DNA of 64,000 nucleotides from Chloroflexota bacterium (lineage in GTDB: Bacteria > Chloroflexota > Anaerolineae > Aggregatilineales > UBA2796). Shown here piece by piece: positions 45,679-55,095 of the stretch. The notes below the pieces were generated by a model that made no database searches, was not told the DNA's origin, and saw only the letters and a list, made by a program, of their open reading frames with translations. Every line of letters starts with the position of its first letter. Position 1 is the stretch's first letter. A program made the position numbers and the translations under genes. The DNA lies in contig JAJPHV010000060.1 of the NCBI GenBank assembly GCA_021325095.1, positions 1 to 64,000 on the forward strand, in the 5' to 3' direction.

Positions 45679-46226
45679 CGAGTGCCACGCCTGCGACTCC
45701 CGCGCTTTACGGTCTGCTGGCCCAGTTCGACGACGCCGATCAGCTTGTCCGGGCCGCGCAGCGCAGCCGCGCGGCTGGCTACCAACGTATCGACGCTTAT
45801 TCGCCCTTCCCGGTGGATGGGCTGCCGGAGGCGCTCGGCCTGACCCGGACGCCGCTTTCCTGGATCGTCCTGCTCGGCGGGCTCATCGGCGGGCTGGCGG
45901 GCTTTGGCCTGCAATACTACGTGGCGGTGATTGCCGTTCCGCTCAACGTCGGCGGCAAGCCGCTCAATAGCTGGCCGTCCTTCATCCCGATCACCTTCGA
46001 GACGACCATCCTGGGCGCGGCGCTGGCCGGGGTCATCGGGCTGCTGCTGCTGAACCGCTTGCCCATGCCGTACCATTCGCTCTTCAATGTCAACAACTTT
46101 GTCCGTGCCTCGCAGGATGGTTTTTTCTTGTGCATTGAGACCTCCGACCCACAGTTTGACATGCAGAAAACCAGGGAATTCCTGCGAAGCCTGCAACCGC
46201 GCGAGGTGTACGATGTGCCGCGCTAA
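45675..46226 (+). CDS. actD: Alternative complex III subunit ActD (DUF3341)
   Basis: A 183-residue protein with two membrane helices (about 58-78 and 100-125) and the DUF3341 signature: YGLLAQFDDADQLVRAAQRS, DAYSPFPVDGLPEALG and an FNVNNFVRASQDGFFLCIE block. Overlaps actC by 4 bases and actE by 14 bases. Confidence 0.94.
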   Translation: MTSATPATPALYGLLAQFDDADQLVRAAQRSRAAGYQRIDAYSPFPVDGLPEALGLTRTPLSWIVLLGGLIGGLAGFGLQYYVAVIAVPLNVGGKPLNSWPSFIPITFETTILGAALAGVIGLLLLNRLPMPYHSLFNVNNFVRASQDGFFLCIETSDPQFDMQKTREFLRSLQPREVYDVPR

Positions 46227-46803
46227 GGGCTGGCGCGTGTGGCTGGCAGCGTGCGCGGTGGTGCTGGCGGCAGGCTGTGCGCAGAAGATGGCCGACCAGC
46301 CGAAGGTCAAGCCGCTGGCCGCCAGCGATTTCTTTGCCGATGGACAGGCGGCGCGCCCCCTGCCGCCGGATACCGTCTTCCACAGCGATACGGCCAACGA
46401 CGACCTGCTGAACACGGGCAAGGTGAACGGCGAAGATGCCGACGTTTTCCCGTTTCCGATCACGAAGGAAGTGCTGTTGCACGGACAGGAGCGCTTCAAC
46501 ATCTACTGCGCCGTGTGCCATGACCGCACCGGTTCCGCCAAAGGCATCGTCGTGCAGAAGGGCTACGCCGAGCCGCCGATCCTGACCAGCAACCGGTTGA
46601 TCAACGAACGGGTGGGCCATTTCTTCGACGTGATTACCAACGGCTTCTCAGCAGCAGACCAGATGCCTTCCTACGCGGCACAGATTCCGGTCAGAGATCG
46701 GTGGGCGATTGTCGCCTACATCCGCGCCCTGCAACTCAGCCAGCACGCCACCCTGGACGACGTGCCGCCGGAAGTGCGTCCGACGTTGGAGGCACAGAAG
46801 TGA
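46213..46803 (+). CDS. actE: Alternative complex III monoheme cytochrome c subunit ActE
   Basis: A 196-residue lipoprotein. A signal sequence ends in the lipobox LAAGC, and the cytochrome domain has one heme motif (CAVCHDRTG). The axial Met may lie in the ADQMPSYA segment. The ATG at 46213 overlaps actD; the upstream extension is rejected. It overlaps the next gene by 4 bases. Confidence 0.92.
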   Translation: MCRAKGWRVWLAACAVVLAAGCAQKMADQPKVKPLAASDFFADGQAARPLPPDTVFHSDTANDDLLNTGKVNGEDADVFPFPITKEVLLHGQERFNIYCAVCHDRTGSAKGIVVQKGYAEPPILTSNRLINERVGHFFDVITNGFSAADQMPSYAAQIPVRDRWAIVAYIRALQLSQHATLDDVPPEVRPTLEAQK

Positions 46804-47978
46804 ACCCGAACCTGATTGCCGCCTTTGACCGTGCCCGACGCATCGCGCTTATCGTGGGGATCGCCGGGTTAGCGCTGTGCGTCGTCGGCTTGATCACCGA
46901 TTCGGCACAGACGCTGCAATCCTACCTGTTTGCCTACCTGTACTGGGCCGAGATCGGCCTGGGCTGCCTGGGGTTCCTGGTGATCCAGTTCGTCGTAAGG
47001 GGCACCTGGGGGCTGGCGATCCGGCGCTTGCTAGAAGCGGGCGCGCTGACGATCCCGCTGCTGGCGGCGCTGTTCGTGCCTGTGCTGTTCGGGATGGGCA
47101 CGTTGTATCCCTGGGCGAGGCCCGAAGTCGTGGCGAACAATCCCCTTTTGCAGCAGAAGAACGCCTATCTGAACATCCCGTTTTTTGTCGTCCGGGCCGT
47201 CCTCTATTTTGCAATATGGTCGGGACTGGCCTATGCGCTGCGCCGCCTATCACGGCGCATGGATACTGAGGGCGGCTTCGGCCTGTCCCAACGGCTGCGC
47301 AACCTGAGCGTCCTCGGAGCACTGCTGCTCACGGTCACGGCGACCTTTGCCATGACCGATTGGGCGATGTCGCTGGAACCGGAGTGGTCTTCGACTATTT
47401 ACGCCGCGCTGGTGGCGACGGGCGGGCTGCTGGCGGCTTTCGCGCTGGTGATCGCGCTCCTGAGCCGGTGGCGCGCCGATGAGCCGCTGGCAGGCGCGGT
47501 AACGCCCGCCGTGTTGAACGACCTCGGCAATCTGCTGCTGGCCGTCCTGCTCATGTGGGCCTATCTGGCCTTCTCGCAGTATCTCATCATCTGGACGGGC
47601 AATCTGAGCGAGGAAATCCCCTGGTATGTGCGGCGGCTGGATGGCGGCTGGCAGGCCGTCGCCTTGCTGATCGTCGTGCTGCATTTTGCTGTGCCGTTTG
47701 TGCTGTTGCTTTCGCCACAGGTCAAGCGCAGCGGGCCAGCGTTAGGTTTCGTCGCTGCGCTCATCCTGGTGATGCACGTGGTCGATACGTTCTGGCTGGT
47801 CATCCCGGCCCTGCGCCAGAACGGGTTTGCGCTGGCCTGGACGGATGTGGCCGCACTGGTCGGGATCGGTGGGCTGTGGACGGCATTGTTTCTGTGGCAA
47901 CTCAAGCAGAGTCCCTTGCTGGCCCGGTCTGAAACGGTTGCTGTGACTCACCCGCAGGAGGCTGCCGCCAATGGCTGA
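46800..47978 (+). CDS. actF: Alternative complex III quinol-binding membrane subunit ActF (NrfD-like)
   Basis: A 392-residue polytopic protein, homologous to ActC, with about ten hydrophobic segments. The GTG at 46800 overlaps the ActE stop (GTGA). It includes WAMSLEPEWSSTIYAALVAT and ILVMHVVDTFWLVIPAL, typical of the second quinone-binding subunit. Together with ActC it forms the proton-translocation core. Confidence 0.93.
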   Translation: MNPNLIAAFDRARRIALIVGIAGLALCVVGLITDSAQTLQSYLFAYLYWAEIGLGCLGFLVIQFVVRGTWGLAIRRLLEAGALTIPLLAALFVPVLFGMGTLYPWARPEVVANNPLLQQKNAYLNIPFFVVRAVLYFAIWSGLAYALRRLSRRMDTEGGFGLSQRLRNLSVLGALLLTVTATFAMTDWAMSLEPEWSSTIYAALVATGGLLAAFALVIALLSRWRADEPLAGAVTPAVLNDLGNLLLAVLLMWAYLAFSQYLIIWTGNLSEEIPWYVRRLDGGWQAVALLIVVLHFAVPFVLLLSPQVKRSGPALGFVAALILVMHVVDTFWLVIPALRQNGFALAWTDVAALVGIGGLWTALFLWQLKQSPLLARSETVAVTHPQEAAANG

Positions 47979-48333
47979 ATCGAAACGCCAGGATCAAACC
48001 GGTATCCCGCTGGCACTGAAGCCCAACGTCGGGTTGGCCGTATTTCTGGTCATACTTGGTTTGCTGCTTATTGCTGCTTACGCGATCTTGAGCGACCCGG
48101 CCTGGCGACCTGGCTCGCCAGCCTTTGCCACTACCGCCATCCCGGAGGCCACAGCCGACGACACCCTCAAGCAACTGCGCGCCACCGAAGACACCACCCT
48201 GACCACTTATGGGTGGGTAGACCGTGACAACGGCATCGTTCACATCCCAATTGACCGGGCAATGGATTTGATCTTACAGCGCGGGTTGCCGACCAGGCCG
48301 CAAAGCCAGCCACAGCCAAGCCAGTGGTTCTAG
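47971..48333 (+). CDS. Small single-span protein at the end of the complex III operon
   Basis: A 120-residue protein: a polar N-terminus, one membrane span (about 20-42), then a periplasmic domain with YGWVDRDNGIVHIPIDRAM and DLILQRGLPTRPQ. Similar IPIDRAM sequences occur in small proteins encoded near heme-copper oxidases and complex III. It overlaps actF by 8 bases. It may be ActG or an assembly factor; I cannot distinguish these. Confidence 0.72.
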   Translation: MAESKRQDQTGIPLALKPNVGLAVFLVILGLLLIAAYAILSDPAWRPGSPAFATTAIPEATADDTLKQLRATEDTTLTTYGWVDRDNGIVHIPIDRAMDLILQRGLPTRPQSQPQPSQWF

Positions 48334-48340
48334 ATTAACC

Positions 48341-48443
48341 TCATCCCCGGCCCCTCTCCGCAGGCAGAGAGGGGAGAAAACACCAAACTGGTTGCCAAGC
48401 GGTCCCCCTCTCCGAAATCGGAGAGAGGTCAGGGGGAGAGGTA
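48341..48443. repeat. Dispersed G/C palindrome, copy 4 (double hairpin)
   Basis: Two hairpins between convergent genes. CCCCTCTC (48351-48358) pairs with GAGAGGGG (48367-48374). CTCTCCGA (48408-48415) pairs with TCGGAGAG (48418-48425). The outer arms CCTCATCCCC and CAGGGGGAGAGG repeat the family pattern. It probably also terminates transcription from both sides. Confidence 0.65.
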
Positions 48444-49682
48444 GAGCGCCACACGCATCAGCCCGAACACAGCGCCAAGCACAATCAGCAGCAGTGGGCT
48501 CCATTTCAGGCGTTCGAGCGCGACAAAGGCCAATACCGTGATCGCCAGCGCCAGCCAATCGACCCCGCTGCCGGGCCGGATGAGCGTGGAGGCCGCCAGC
48601 GAGACGAACGCCCCGGCCAGCAGCGCGATCACGCCCGCGTTAACACCTTTCAGGAAATCGAGCGTGATCGGGTAGCGGCGCAGATAGGGCACAACCTTTC
48701 CCAGAATGGCGACGACAATGAAGGCGGGCAGAAACACACCCGCCGTTGCCGCCAGCGCGCCGGGAATGCCCGACCAGAGGTTGCCGGGCTGGACGGTCAG
48801 GATGTAGCCCGCCGCCGACACGGTGCTGGACACCGGGCCGGGCGTCGATTGGCCGATTGCCAGCGTGTCGAGCAACTGTTGGGGCGTCATCCAGCCCAGC
48901 CCGTCCACAAAAGTGCGCTGCATGTAGGCGACCAGCACATAGCCGCTGCCAAAGAGTGTTGCGCCGATGATAAAGAACTGCCCGAACAGGTCAAGCAGGC
49001 CGGGCGCTTTGGCAGCGATCAGCGCCACGTGGCCGAGCGTGCCGAACAGCGGCCCCAGGGCCATCATCGACTGCATGCGGCGCGATTTGTAGACGACGTA
49101 CAGCGCGCCGATCACCAGCAGCAGCGCCAGTTCTGACACGTGCGGTGGCGCGGCTCCGATCAGGTTCATGAGCGGGGCGTTGCTGGCCGCCACCGCGAGG
49201 AGCGCCAGCACCAGCAGCACGCGCATGGCGGTGTTGTCGATAGCCTTCTGGCCGAGCCGGTAGGCCGCGCTGAGGATCAGCACCAGGACGACGGGCTTGA
49301 TGCCAGCCAGCAGCCCGGTGACAGTTGGGACAGAGCCGAACGCCGTGTAGAGCATCGCCAGGCCGATGGACAATACCACTGCCGGGCCGATGAAGCCCAC
49401 CCCCGCCGCCAGGAAGCCCCACACGCCGCCCACGATCCAGCCGATGTACAGCGCTAGTTCAGTGCTGTTCGGGCCGGGAACGAGGTTGATGGCCGCCAGC
49501 AGATCGAGGAAATAGGCGCGGTTCAGCCACTCGCGCCGTGCCACCAGTTCGCGCTCCATCAGGGCGACGTGCGCGGCTGGCCCGCCGAATCCCAGGAAGC
49601 CCAACATCAGGAACGTCTTGAGCAGTTCCGGCAGGGCGACCCGCCGGAACTGGTATCTATCGGGAAGCTGTTCCTGCTTCAT
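48429..49682 (-). CDS. chrA: Chromate transporter (CHR family, long form)
   Basis: A 417-residue protein with two homologous CHR halves. The N-terminal GFGGPAAHVALMERE and NLVPGPNSTELALYIG blocks, and the second-half GSGYVLVAYMQRTFV and GQSTPGPVSS-type block (IGQSTPGPVSSTVSA), are conserved. It exports chromate or related oxyanions. About ten to twelve membrane segments. It ends in the copy-4 palindrome. Confidence 0.9.
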   Translation of the reverse strand: MKQEQLPDRYQFRRVALPELLKTFLMLGFLGFGGPAAHVALMERELVARREWLNRAYFLDLLAAINLVPGPNSTELALYIGWIVGGVWGFLAAGVGFIGPAVVLSIGLAMLYTAFGSVPTVTGLLAGIKPVVLVLILSAAYRLGQKAIDNTAMRVLLVLALLAVAASNAPLMNLIGAAPPHVSELALLLVIGALYVVYKSRRMQSMMALGPLFGTLGHVALIAAKAPGLLDLFGQFFIIGATLFGSGYVLVAYMQRTFVDGLGWMTPQQLLDTLAIGQSTPGPVSSTVSAAGYILTVQPGNLWSGIPGALAATAGVFLPAFIVVAILGKVVPYLRRYPITLDFLKGVNAGVIALLAGAFVSLAASTLIRPGSGVDWLALAITVLAFVALERLKWSPLLLIVLGAVFGLMRVALYLSP

Positions 49683-49691
49683 TATCCCCCG

Positions 49692-51161
49692 CTAGCCGAA
49701 CAGGCGATGATAAAGCGCCGTCTGCCGCTCAATGGCACGCTGGTAAATCGCATGGTGGGCCACATCCGGCTCGTAACGCTGCCCCAGACGGGCTTGCGGT
49801 TCGTCGCCTGTCGCCAGAAAGACCGTCCCCCGGATCGTCGTTTCGGCTTCCGTCGTGGCGAAAACGGGCGCGCCCAGTACATCGGCGATGATCTGCATCC
49901 AGGTCGGTGAGTTCAGGACGGGCGCGCCGCTGGCGACGTAGACCGCATCGGCGGGCAGCAGCGGCTTCAAGCGCTGTGCCACCTGGTAAAAGCGGTAGGC
50001 AATGGCTTCCAGCCCGGCACGGATCAGGTGTTCCGGCCCGGTGTCGAAGGTCATGCCCATAAAGACGGCCCGCGCCGTGTCGTTCCAGCCGGGGGCGCGT
50101 TCGCCCGCCAGGAAAGGCAGGATCGTCAAGCCGTGACTGTCTGGCTCCATCCGTTCCACTGCTTCGCCGATGCTGGAACGGCCATCAACGTTCAGCACGC
50201 GCTGCATCCAGGCGTACAGGTTGCCCGCGTTGCTCAGTGGGCCGCCGATCAGGGATCGGGCCGCGTCCACCCGGTAGGCAAACAGGCCGTCAGGGACCTG
50301 CTCCGGCGTGCCGGGCACGATCACGCGCAGCGCGCCGCTCGTGCCGACAGACAACGCCACATGATGCGGCGTGGTGCAGCCTGCACCGACGTTCGACGCT
50401 ACACCGTCGCCGATGGAGGGCAGCCAGAGCGCATCTTTGAGCGCGGGCCAACGCCCAGCCCATTCCCCACTCAGACCTTGAAACGGCTTCGATGACGGGA
50501 GCGAGAGTTGTTGGCGCTGAATGGGCAGCGTGGCAAGCACCAGATCATCCCAGTCCAGCCGGTGACGGTTGAACAGCCCGCTCCACGAGGCCGTACTCAA
50601 ACTGACCCACCGCTCGCCAAACAGCTGATACAGCGCGTACTCCCCAATCGATAGCCAGTAGGCCGTCCTCTGGAACTGTTCCGGCTCGGCGGCTTGCAGC
50701 CACAGCAAGCGCAGCGGCCAATAGCTGGGGTGGACGCGGCATCCGGTGCGCTGCGTGTAATCGCTGGCAGATAGACCCGCCACCTCAAGCCGCGCTTTCC
50801 AACTTTCACCCAGGTTTGCGCCGCGCACGTCGGCCCAGGTGTAGATGGACGTGGTCGGCTGTCCGCGCGCGTCGATGCCCATCAGGTTGCCGACCAGCGT
50901 ATCCATTGCCACCAGCGCGATGCGTCCGGCACGCGGCCCGGCCTGCCGCAATGCGGCGTCGATGCACTCGAAAATCCGGCTGCACATCGCGCCGGGGTCA
51001 ATGGTCGAACCGCCGTCGGGCGTGGTACCGGGGGAATAACGCGCCTGCACGAACACGCCGTCCAGCGCCTGACCCTGCCGGTCAAAGATCATGGCGCGCA
51101 CGGACGACGATCCTACGTCGATGGCGAGGATGAGCGCTTCTGGGGGAAGAACAGGTTGCAT
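49692..51161 (-). CDS. FGGY-family carbohydrate kinase (gluconokinase/xylulokinase-like)
   Basis: A 489-residue kinase. The N-terminal domain has AIDVGSSSVRAMIFDRQG (phosphate-binding) and MDTLVGNLMGID; the second domain has ALSVGTSGALRVI, the ATP-binding loop, and RAGLEAIAYRFYQVA. FGGY kinases phosphorylate sugars or sugar acids with ATP; gluconate is plausible but not certain. The ATG at 51161 is preferred over the upstream extension. It is divergent from the VIT-VWA gene. Confidence 0.87.
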   Translation of the reverse strand: MQPVLPPEALILAIDVGSSSVRAMIFDRQGQALDGVFVQARYSPGTTPDGGSTIDPGAMCSRIFECIDAALRQAGPRAGRIALVAMDTLVGNLMGIDARGQPTTSIYTWADVRGANLGESWKARLEVAGLSASDYTQRTGCRVHPSYWPLRLLWLQAAEPEQFQRTAYWLSIGEYALYQLFGERWVSLSTASWSGLFNRHRLDWDDLVLATLPIQRQQLSLPSSKPFQGLSGEWAGRWPALKDALWLPSIGDGVASNVGAGCTTPHHVALSVGTSGALRVIVPGTPEQVPDGLFAYRVDAARSLIGGPLSNAGNLYAWMQRVLNVDGRSSIGEAVERMEPDSHGLTILPFLAGERAPGWNDTARAVFMGMTFDTGPEHLIRAGLEAIAYRFYQVAQRLKPLLPADAVYVASGAPVLNSPTWMQIIADVLGAPVFATTEAETTIRGTVFLATGDEPQARLGQRYEPDVAHHAIYQRAIERQTALYHRLFG

Positions 51162-51212
51162 CAATGATGGTCTCCACAGTAGCGGGAAGGCGCGCCAATC
51201 ATACTGCAATTT

Positions 51213-51259
51213 ACCTCACCCCCCAACCCCCTCTCCGCTGCGCAGAGAGGGAGAGTTGG
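51213..51259. repeat. Dispersed G/C palindrome, copy 5
   Basis: CCTCACCCCCCAACCCCC then TCTC, with GAGAGGGAGAGTTGG on the right arm, forms an imperfect hairpin. It lies between the divergent starts at 51161 and 51344, so in the 5' region of both genes, unlike most other copies. Confidence 0.6.
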
Positions 51260-51343
51260 CATTGTAATCTTTGCGGTGCGGGAACTTTTCAGCGGACAGG
51301 CACGTCCTACAGGTCAGAACATATCAAAATCGTCGGAGGTTGT

Positions 51344-53611
51344 ATGAAACCCAGAGTGACTCGCTTAAGTATGGTTGCTGGGCTGTTAACTGGGCTATTA
51401 ACAGTGGCTGTAACGCTGGTCGCCGTGACGAGCGCGCTGGCGTTTGGCGCAATGCCCGCCCCCAAGCACCTGCCCGCCCAGCAGACTTCTGGCGGCGTGT
51501 ATATCAAGTCGCACCGCGTCACCGTTAACATCGAGAACCAGGTAGCCGTGACCAAAGTGGAGCAGTTGTTTGTCAACGAGAGCCAGCACGTGGCCGAAGG
51601 GACGTACCTGTTCCCGCTGCCCGCCGGCGCTGCCGTCTCCAACCTGACCATGTACGTCAACGGCGTACCCATCCAGGCCCAGATTCTGGACGCCAAGCAG
51701 GCCCAGGCCATCTACACGGAGACGGTACGGCGGCTGCGTGACCCGGCCCTGTTGCAATACGTTGGGCGCAGCGCTATCCAGGCCAACATCTTCCCCATCC
51801 CGGCGGGCGATCAGCGCAAGATCGAGATCACCTACAGCCAGGTCGTCACCGCCGACAACGGCCTGATCAACTACACCTACCCGCTCAAGACCGACTATGC
51901 CAGCCCGCTGCCCGTGCAGCAGGTCTCTGTGTCGGTCAGCGTTACCTCCAAAGACCCGATCAGCACGGTCTATTCGCCCAATGCGCTGGTCGCCATCTCC
52001 CGGCCCGACGATAACCACTTCCAGGCCGGATTCGAGACGACGAACTATCGGGCCGCCGAGGACTTCGCCATCTATTACGGCGTTGCCAGCAGCGAGATCA
52101 ACGCCAACCTGCTGACCTACCGGGCCAGCGCCAGCGAAGACGGCTACTTCATGTTCATGATCACGCCGCCCACCAAAGTCGATGCCAACCGCGTGATTCC
52201 GAAAGACGTGATCATCGTCCTCGACCAGTCCGGCTCGATGCAGGGCAACAAGTGGCAGCAGGCCCAGGCCGCTGTCTCCTACGTCTTGAAGCACCTGAAC
52301 CCCCAAGATCGCTTTAACGCCATTGTCTTCAGCACGGGCTATCGCATCTTCGCCAAGACGCTGCAACCCGTCTCCGAGGCGGGTAAGGCCGCGCAGTGGG
52401 TGAACGGCCTGGAGGCGGAAGGCGGCACGAACATCGACGTGGCGCTCAAAACGGCCCTGTCCATGATGGATAAGGAGCGGCAGACGATTGTACTGTTCCT
52501 GACCGACGGCCTGCCCACCGAGGGCATCACCAACGCCAAGGACATCCTGGCGAACGTTCAGGCCAACGCTGCGCCGAACCTGCGCATCTTCTCCTTCGGG
52601 GTGGGCAATGACGTGGACACCTACCTGCTCGACTCGTTGTCCAGCACCTATCACGGCGTCAGCGTCTACGTGCGCCCCAACGAGAACATCGAAGCGAAGG
52701 TGAGCAGCCTGTATAACAAGATCACGTCACCCGTCCTGACCGCACTCAAGCTCGACTTTGACGGCGTGCTGGTCGAGGATATGTACCCGTCTGATCCGCT
52801 GCCCGACCTGTTCGCCGGGTCGCAGTTGGTCATCACCGGGCGCTTCCGGGACCAGGGAACGGCGACGGCCAAACTGACCGGTCTGATCGACGGCAAGACC
52901 CAGACCTACACCTACAGCAACCTGAACTTCCCCGACAACGCCGGTGGGCAGCCATTCGTGCCGCGCCTGTGGGCGACCCGCAAGATCGGCGCGCTGCTCA
53001 ACCAGATTCGGCTCAACGGCGAGAAGCCCGAACTGGTGGACGCCGTTGTGCGCCTCAGCGTGCGCTACGGGATCATCACGCCCTACACGTCCTACCTGAT
53101 CCAGGAGAATGACATCACGGCGCAAGGCGGCGGGCAGGGCGGACAGCGCGACGGCGCGCCCAGACCCATCGCCATACAGCCGACGGCTGGCGCAATGCCT
53201 GTTGGTGGTGCAGCCCCGTCGTCGGGTGAAAAGGCTGTTGATGCAGCGCAATCCTCGAACAACATGGCGGGCGCAGTCCAGGCCCAACCCGCGCCGACGA
53301 TGATGCCAGCGATGACGGCGACGGCGGGCGGTGCAGGCGGCCCCACCGACAAAACCGAGCCGAGCAAGGGCACAGGCCGCGCCAACGAGCCGATCAAGCA
53401 GGTCAATGACCGGACGTTCGTCCTGCGCAACGGCACGTGGATCGACACGCTCTACACGTCCGACCAGATGAAGGTGACGCCGGTGATCTTCCTGAGCGAC
53501 GAATACTTCAAGCTGCTGGAGGAGCACCCGGAGATCAAGGACTACCTGGCGATTGGCGACCACGTGATTGTGGTGGTGGGCGACGTTGCCTACGAAGTCA
53601 AACCGCACTAG
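51344..53611 (+). CDS. Secreted VIT and VWA domain protein
   Basis: A 755-residue protein. A signal peptide (about 1-35), then a VIT domain (about 50-165) with VEQLFVNESQHVAEGTYLFP, then a VWA domain (about 270-450) with DQSGSMQG, the MIDAS metal-binding motif. A beta-rich domain follows (about 460-595), then a Gly/Ala/Pro/Gln-rich linker (about 600-680) and a C-terminal domain (about 685-755). The VIT-VWA layout is like inter-alpha-trypsin inhibitor heavy chains and marks a secreted or surface adhesin-like protein. The ATG at 51344 has GGAGG 5 bases upstream. Confidence 0.9.
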   Translation: MKPRVTRLSMVAGLLTGLLTVAVTLVAVTSALAFGAMPAPKHLPAQQTSGGVYIKSHRVTVNIENQVAVTKVEQLFVNESQHVAEGTYLFPLPAGAAVSNLTMYVNGVPIQAQILDAKQAQAIYTETVRRLRDPALLQYVGRSAIQANIFPIPAGDQRKIEITYSQVVTADNGLINYTYPLKTDYASPLPVQQVSVSVSVTSKDPISTVYSPNALVAISRPDDNHFQAGFETTNYRAAEDFAIYYGVASSEINANLLTYRASASEDGYFMFMITPPTKVDANRVIPKDVIIVLDQSGSMQGNKWQQAQAAVSYVLKHLNPQDRFNAIVFSTGYRIFAKTLQPVSEAGKAAQWVNGLEAEGGTNIDVALKTALSMMDKERQTIVLFLTDGLPTEGITNAKDILANVQANAAPNLRIFSFGVGNDVDTYLLDSLSSTYHGVSVYVRPNENIEAKVSSLYNKITSPVLTALKLDFDGVLVEDMYPSDPLPDLFAGSQLVITGRFRDQGTATAKLTGLIDGKTQTYTYSNLNFPDNAGGQPFVPRLWATRKIGALLNQIRLNGEKPELVDAVVRLSVRYGIITPYTSYLIQENDITAQGGGQGGQRDGAPRPIAIQPTAGAMPVGGAAPSSGEKAVDAAQSSNNMAGAVQAQPAPTMMPAMTATAGGAGGPTDKTEPSKGTGRANEPIKQVNDRTFVLRNGTWIDTLYTSDQMKVTPVIFLSDEYFKLLEEHPEIKDYLAIGDHVIVVVGDVAYEVKPH

Positions 53612-53640
53612 CGGGGCGAGTGCATCTCAGCTTCGCTCCC

Positions 53641-53706
53641 CTCATCCCCCGGCCCCTTCTCCCACTCAGGGGAGGAGGGGCCAGCTCGCTGTGGTCAGGG
53701 GGTGAG
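53641..53706. repeat. Dispersed G/C palindrome, copy 6
   Basis: GGCCCCTTCTCC (53651-53662) pairs with GGAGGAGGGGCC (53671-53682), with one G-T pair, around an 8-base loop. CTCATCCCCC (53641-53650) and GGGGGTGAG (53698-53706) form the outer pair. It lies between convergent genes. Confidence 0.65.
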
Positions 53707-55002
53707 GCGGTGAATGTCTCGCGGGAAGAGCGTCGCCAGCCGGATGTTGTCCAGACACAGCAACTGCATCACAAAGCGTTCCAGGCCAATGGCAAAGCCG
53801 CCGTGCGGAGGCATCCCGAATTTGAACGTCTCAAAATACGTCTCAAACGGTTCGAGCGGGTAATTAAAGCGCCTGGCCGCTTCGAGGTAATCCTTGTACA
53901 GGTGCAGGCGCTGGCCGCCCGTCACCAGTTCCGTCCCCCGGAAGAGCAGGTCGAAGCTGTTGGAGTAGCGCGCATCGGCGGGGTCGGGATGCGTGTAGAA
54001 GGGGCGCTTGACCATCGGGTAGCCCGTCACAAACAGGAAGTCGCTTTTGTGCTCGTTTTTGGCCCACTGCCCCAGAAGGCGCTCGTGTTCCGGGGCAAGG
54101 TCGGGTTCGCCCAGCGCGTCGGTCACGCCGAACTGGTCGTGCAACATCTGCTGCGCCTTTGGGAAGTGAATCCAGGGGATCGAGTCGGGTAGTATGGGCA
54201 TTTCCACGTCCAGCAGCTTGAGTTCTGCTGCATGGTGCTGTTGGAGGTAGCCGAGGATGCCGCGTATCACCTCAGTCAGGAGTGCCATTACATCGAAATG
54301 ATCGCGGATGAAGCCGAACTCCACGTCCAGGCTGACGTACTCGTTGACGTGGCGCGTCGTGGAGTGCGGTTCGGCGCGGAAGACCGGCCCCACCTCAAAG
54401 ACGCGCTCGAACACCCCGACCATGATCTGCTTGTAGAACTGGGGACTCTGCGCCAGGTACGCATTCCGTCCGAAATACTCCACGCCGAAGACGTTCGCGC
54501 CGCTCTCGGTGGCCGAGGCCACCAGCTTGGGCGTTTGAATCTCGGTGAAGTCGCGGGCGCGCAGCGTTTCGCGGAACCCGGCCATCACCCCCGACGACAG
54601 CTTGAGGACGGCGCGCCGATCCGGGGCGCGATGCCCGACAACCGCATGATCGAGGAAGGTGGGCAGCGTCGCCCGAATCGTATTCTTGTACAGCGCGAAC
54701 AGGGTGGCGTCGTGAACCGGGGAAATGACCTCAACGGTCACCTGATGCAGTTCAAAGCCGCCGGGCGCCTGCGCCGCCTCGACCACCGTCCCCACCACGT
54801 CGATGACCGTTTCAACGAGCAACCCGTGAAGTGGGGCCAGGTCAGCCGGGCCGAGGACGCACTGCGCGATCCCGGCGCGATCTCGCAGCACCAGGAAATT
54901 GACCTCGCCCAGTTTGCGGAGACGGTGTAGCCAGCCTTTGAGCCGCACCTGCTGGCCGACGTGCTGGCCGAGTTCGCGTGTCAGAATACGTTGGTGTTCC
55001 AT
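53695..55002 (-). CDS. aspS: Aspartyl-tRNA synthetase, archaeal type (probably non-discriminating)
   Basis: A 435-residue class IIb synthetase with an OB-fold anticodon-binding domain (1-100) and the catalytic core (FRAEPHSTTRH motif 2 region, and GFAIGLERFVMQLL motif 3). It lacks the bacterial GAD insertion, so it is the archaeal type. At the specificity position it has His (GWLHRLR, residue 26) and at the second position Pro (QAPGGFEL, residue 80), the pair reported for non-discriminating enzymes that also charge tRNA-Asn; discriminating ones have Trp and Lys. This implies an Asn-tRNA amidation pathway elsewhere. It follows queA on the same strand. Confidence 0.93.
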   Translation of the reverse strand: MEHQRILTRELGQHVGQQVRLKGWLHRLRKLGEVNFLVLRDRAGIAQCVLGPADLAPLHGLLVETVIDVVGTVVEAAQAPGGFELHQVTVEVISPVHDATLFALYKNTIRATLPTFLDHAVVGHRAPDRRAVLKLSSGVMAGFRETLRARDFTEIQTPKLVASATESGANVFGVEYFGRNAYLAQSPQFYKQIMVGVFERVFEVGPVFRAEPHSTTRHVNEYVSLDVEFGFIRDHFDVMALLTEVIRGILGYLQQHHAAELKLLDVEMPILPDSIPWIHFPKAQQMLHDQFGVTDALGEPDLAPEHERLLGQWAKNEHKSDFLFVTGYPMVKRPFYTHPDPADARYSNSFDLLFRGTELVTGGQRLHLYKDYLEAARRFNYPLEPFETYFETFKFGMPPHGGFAIGLERFVMQLLCLDNIRLATLFPRDIHRLTP

Positions 55003-55095
55003 GCAGCAGCCTTAAGATTTAGCTCAGGAAATGACAGGGAAGCGTAGCAAGGGGTCGGGTGGGTGTCAATGGGCAGTTCGTTCAATTGGAACCGT

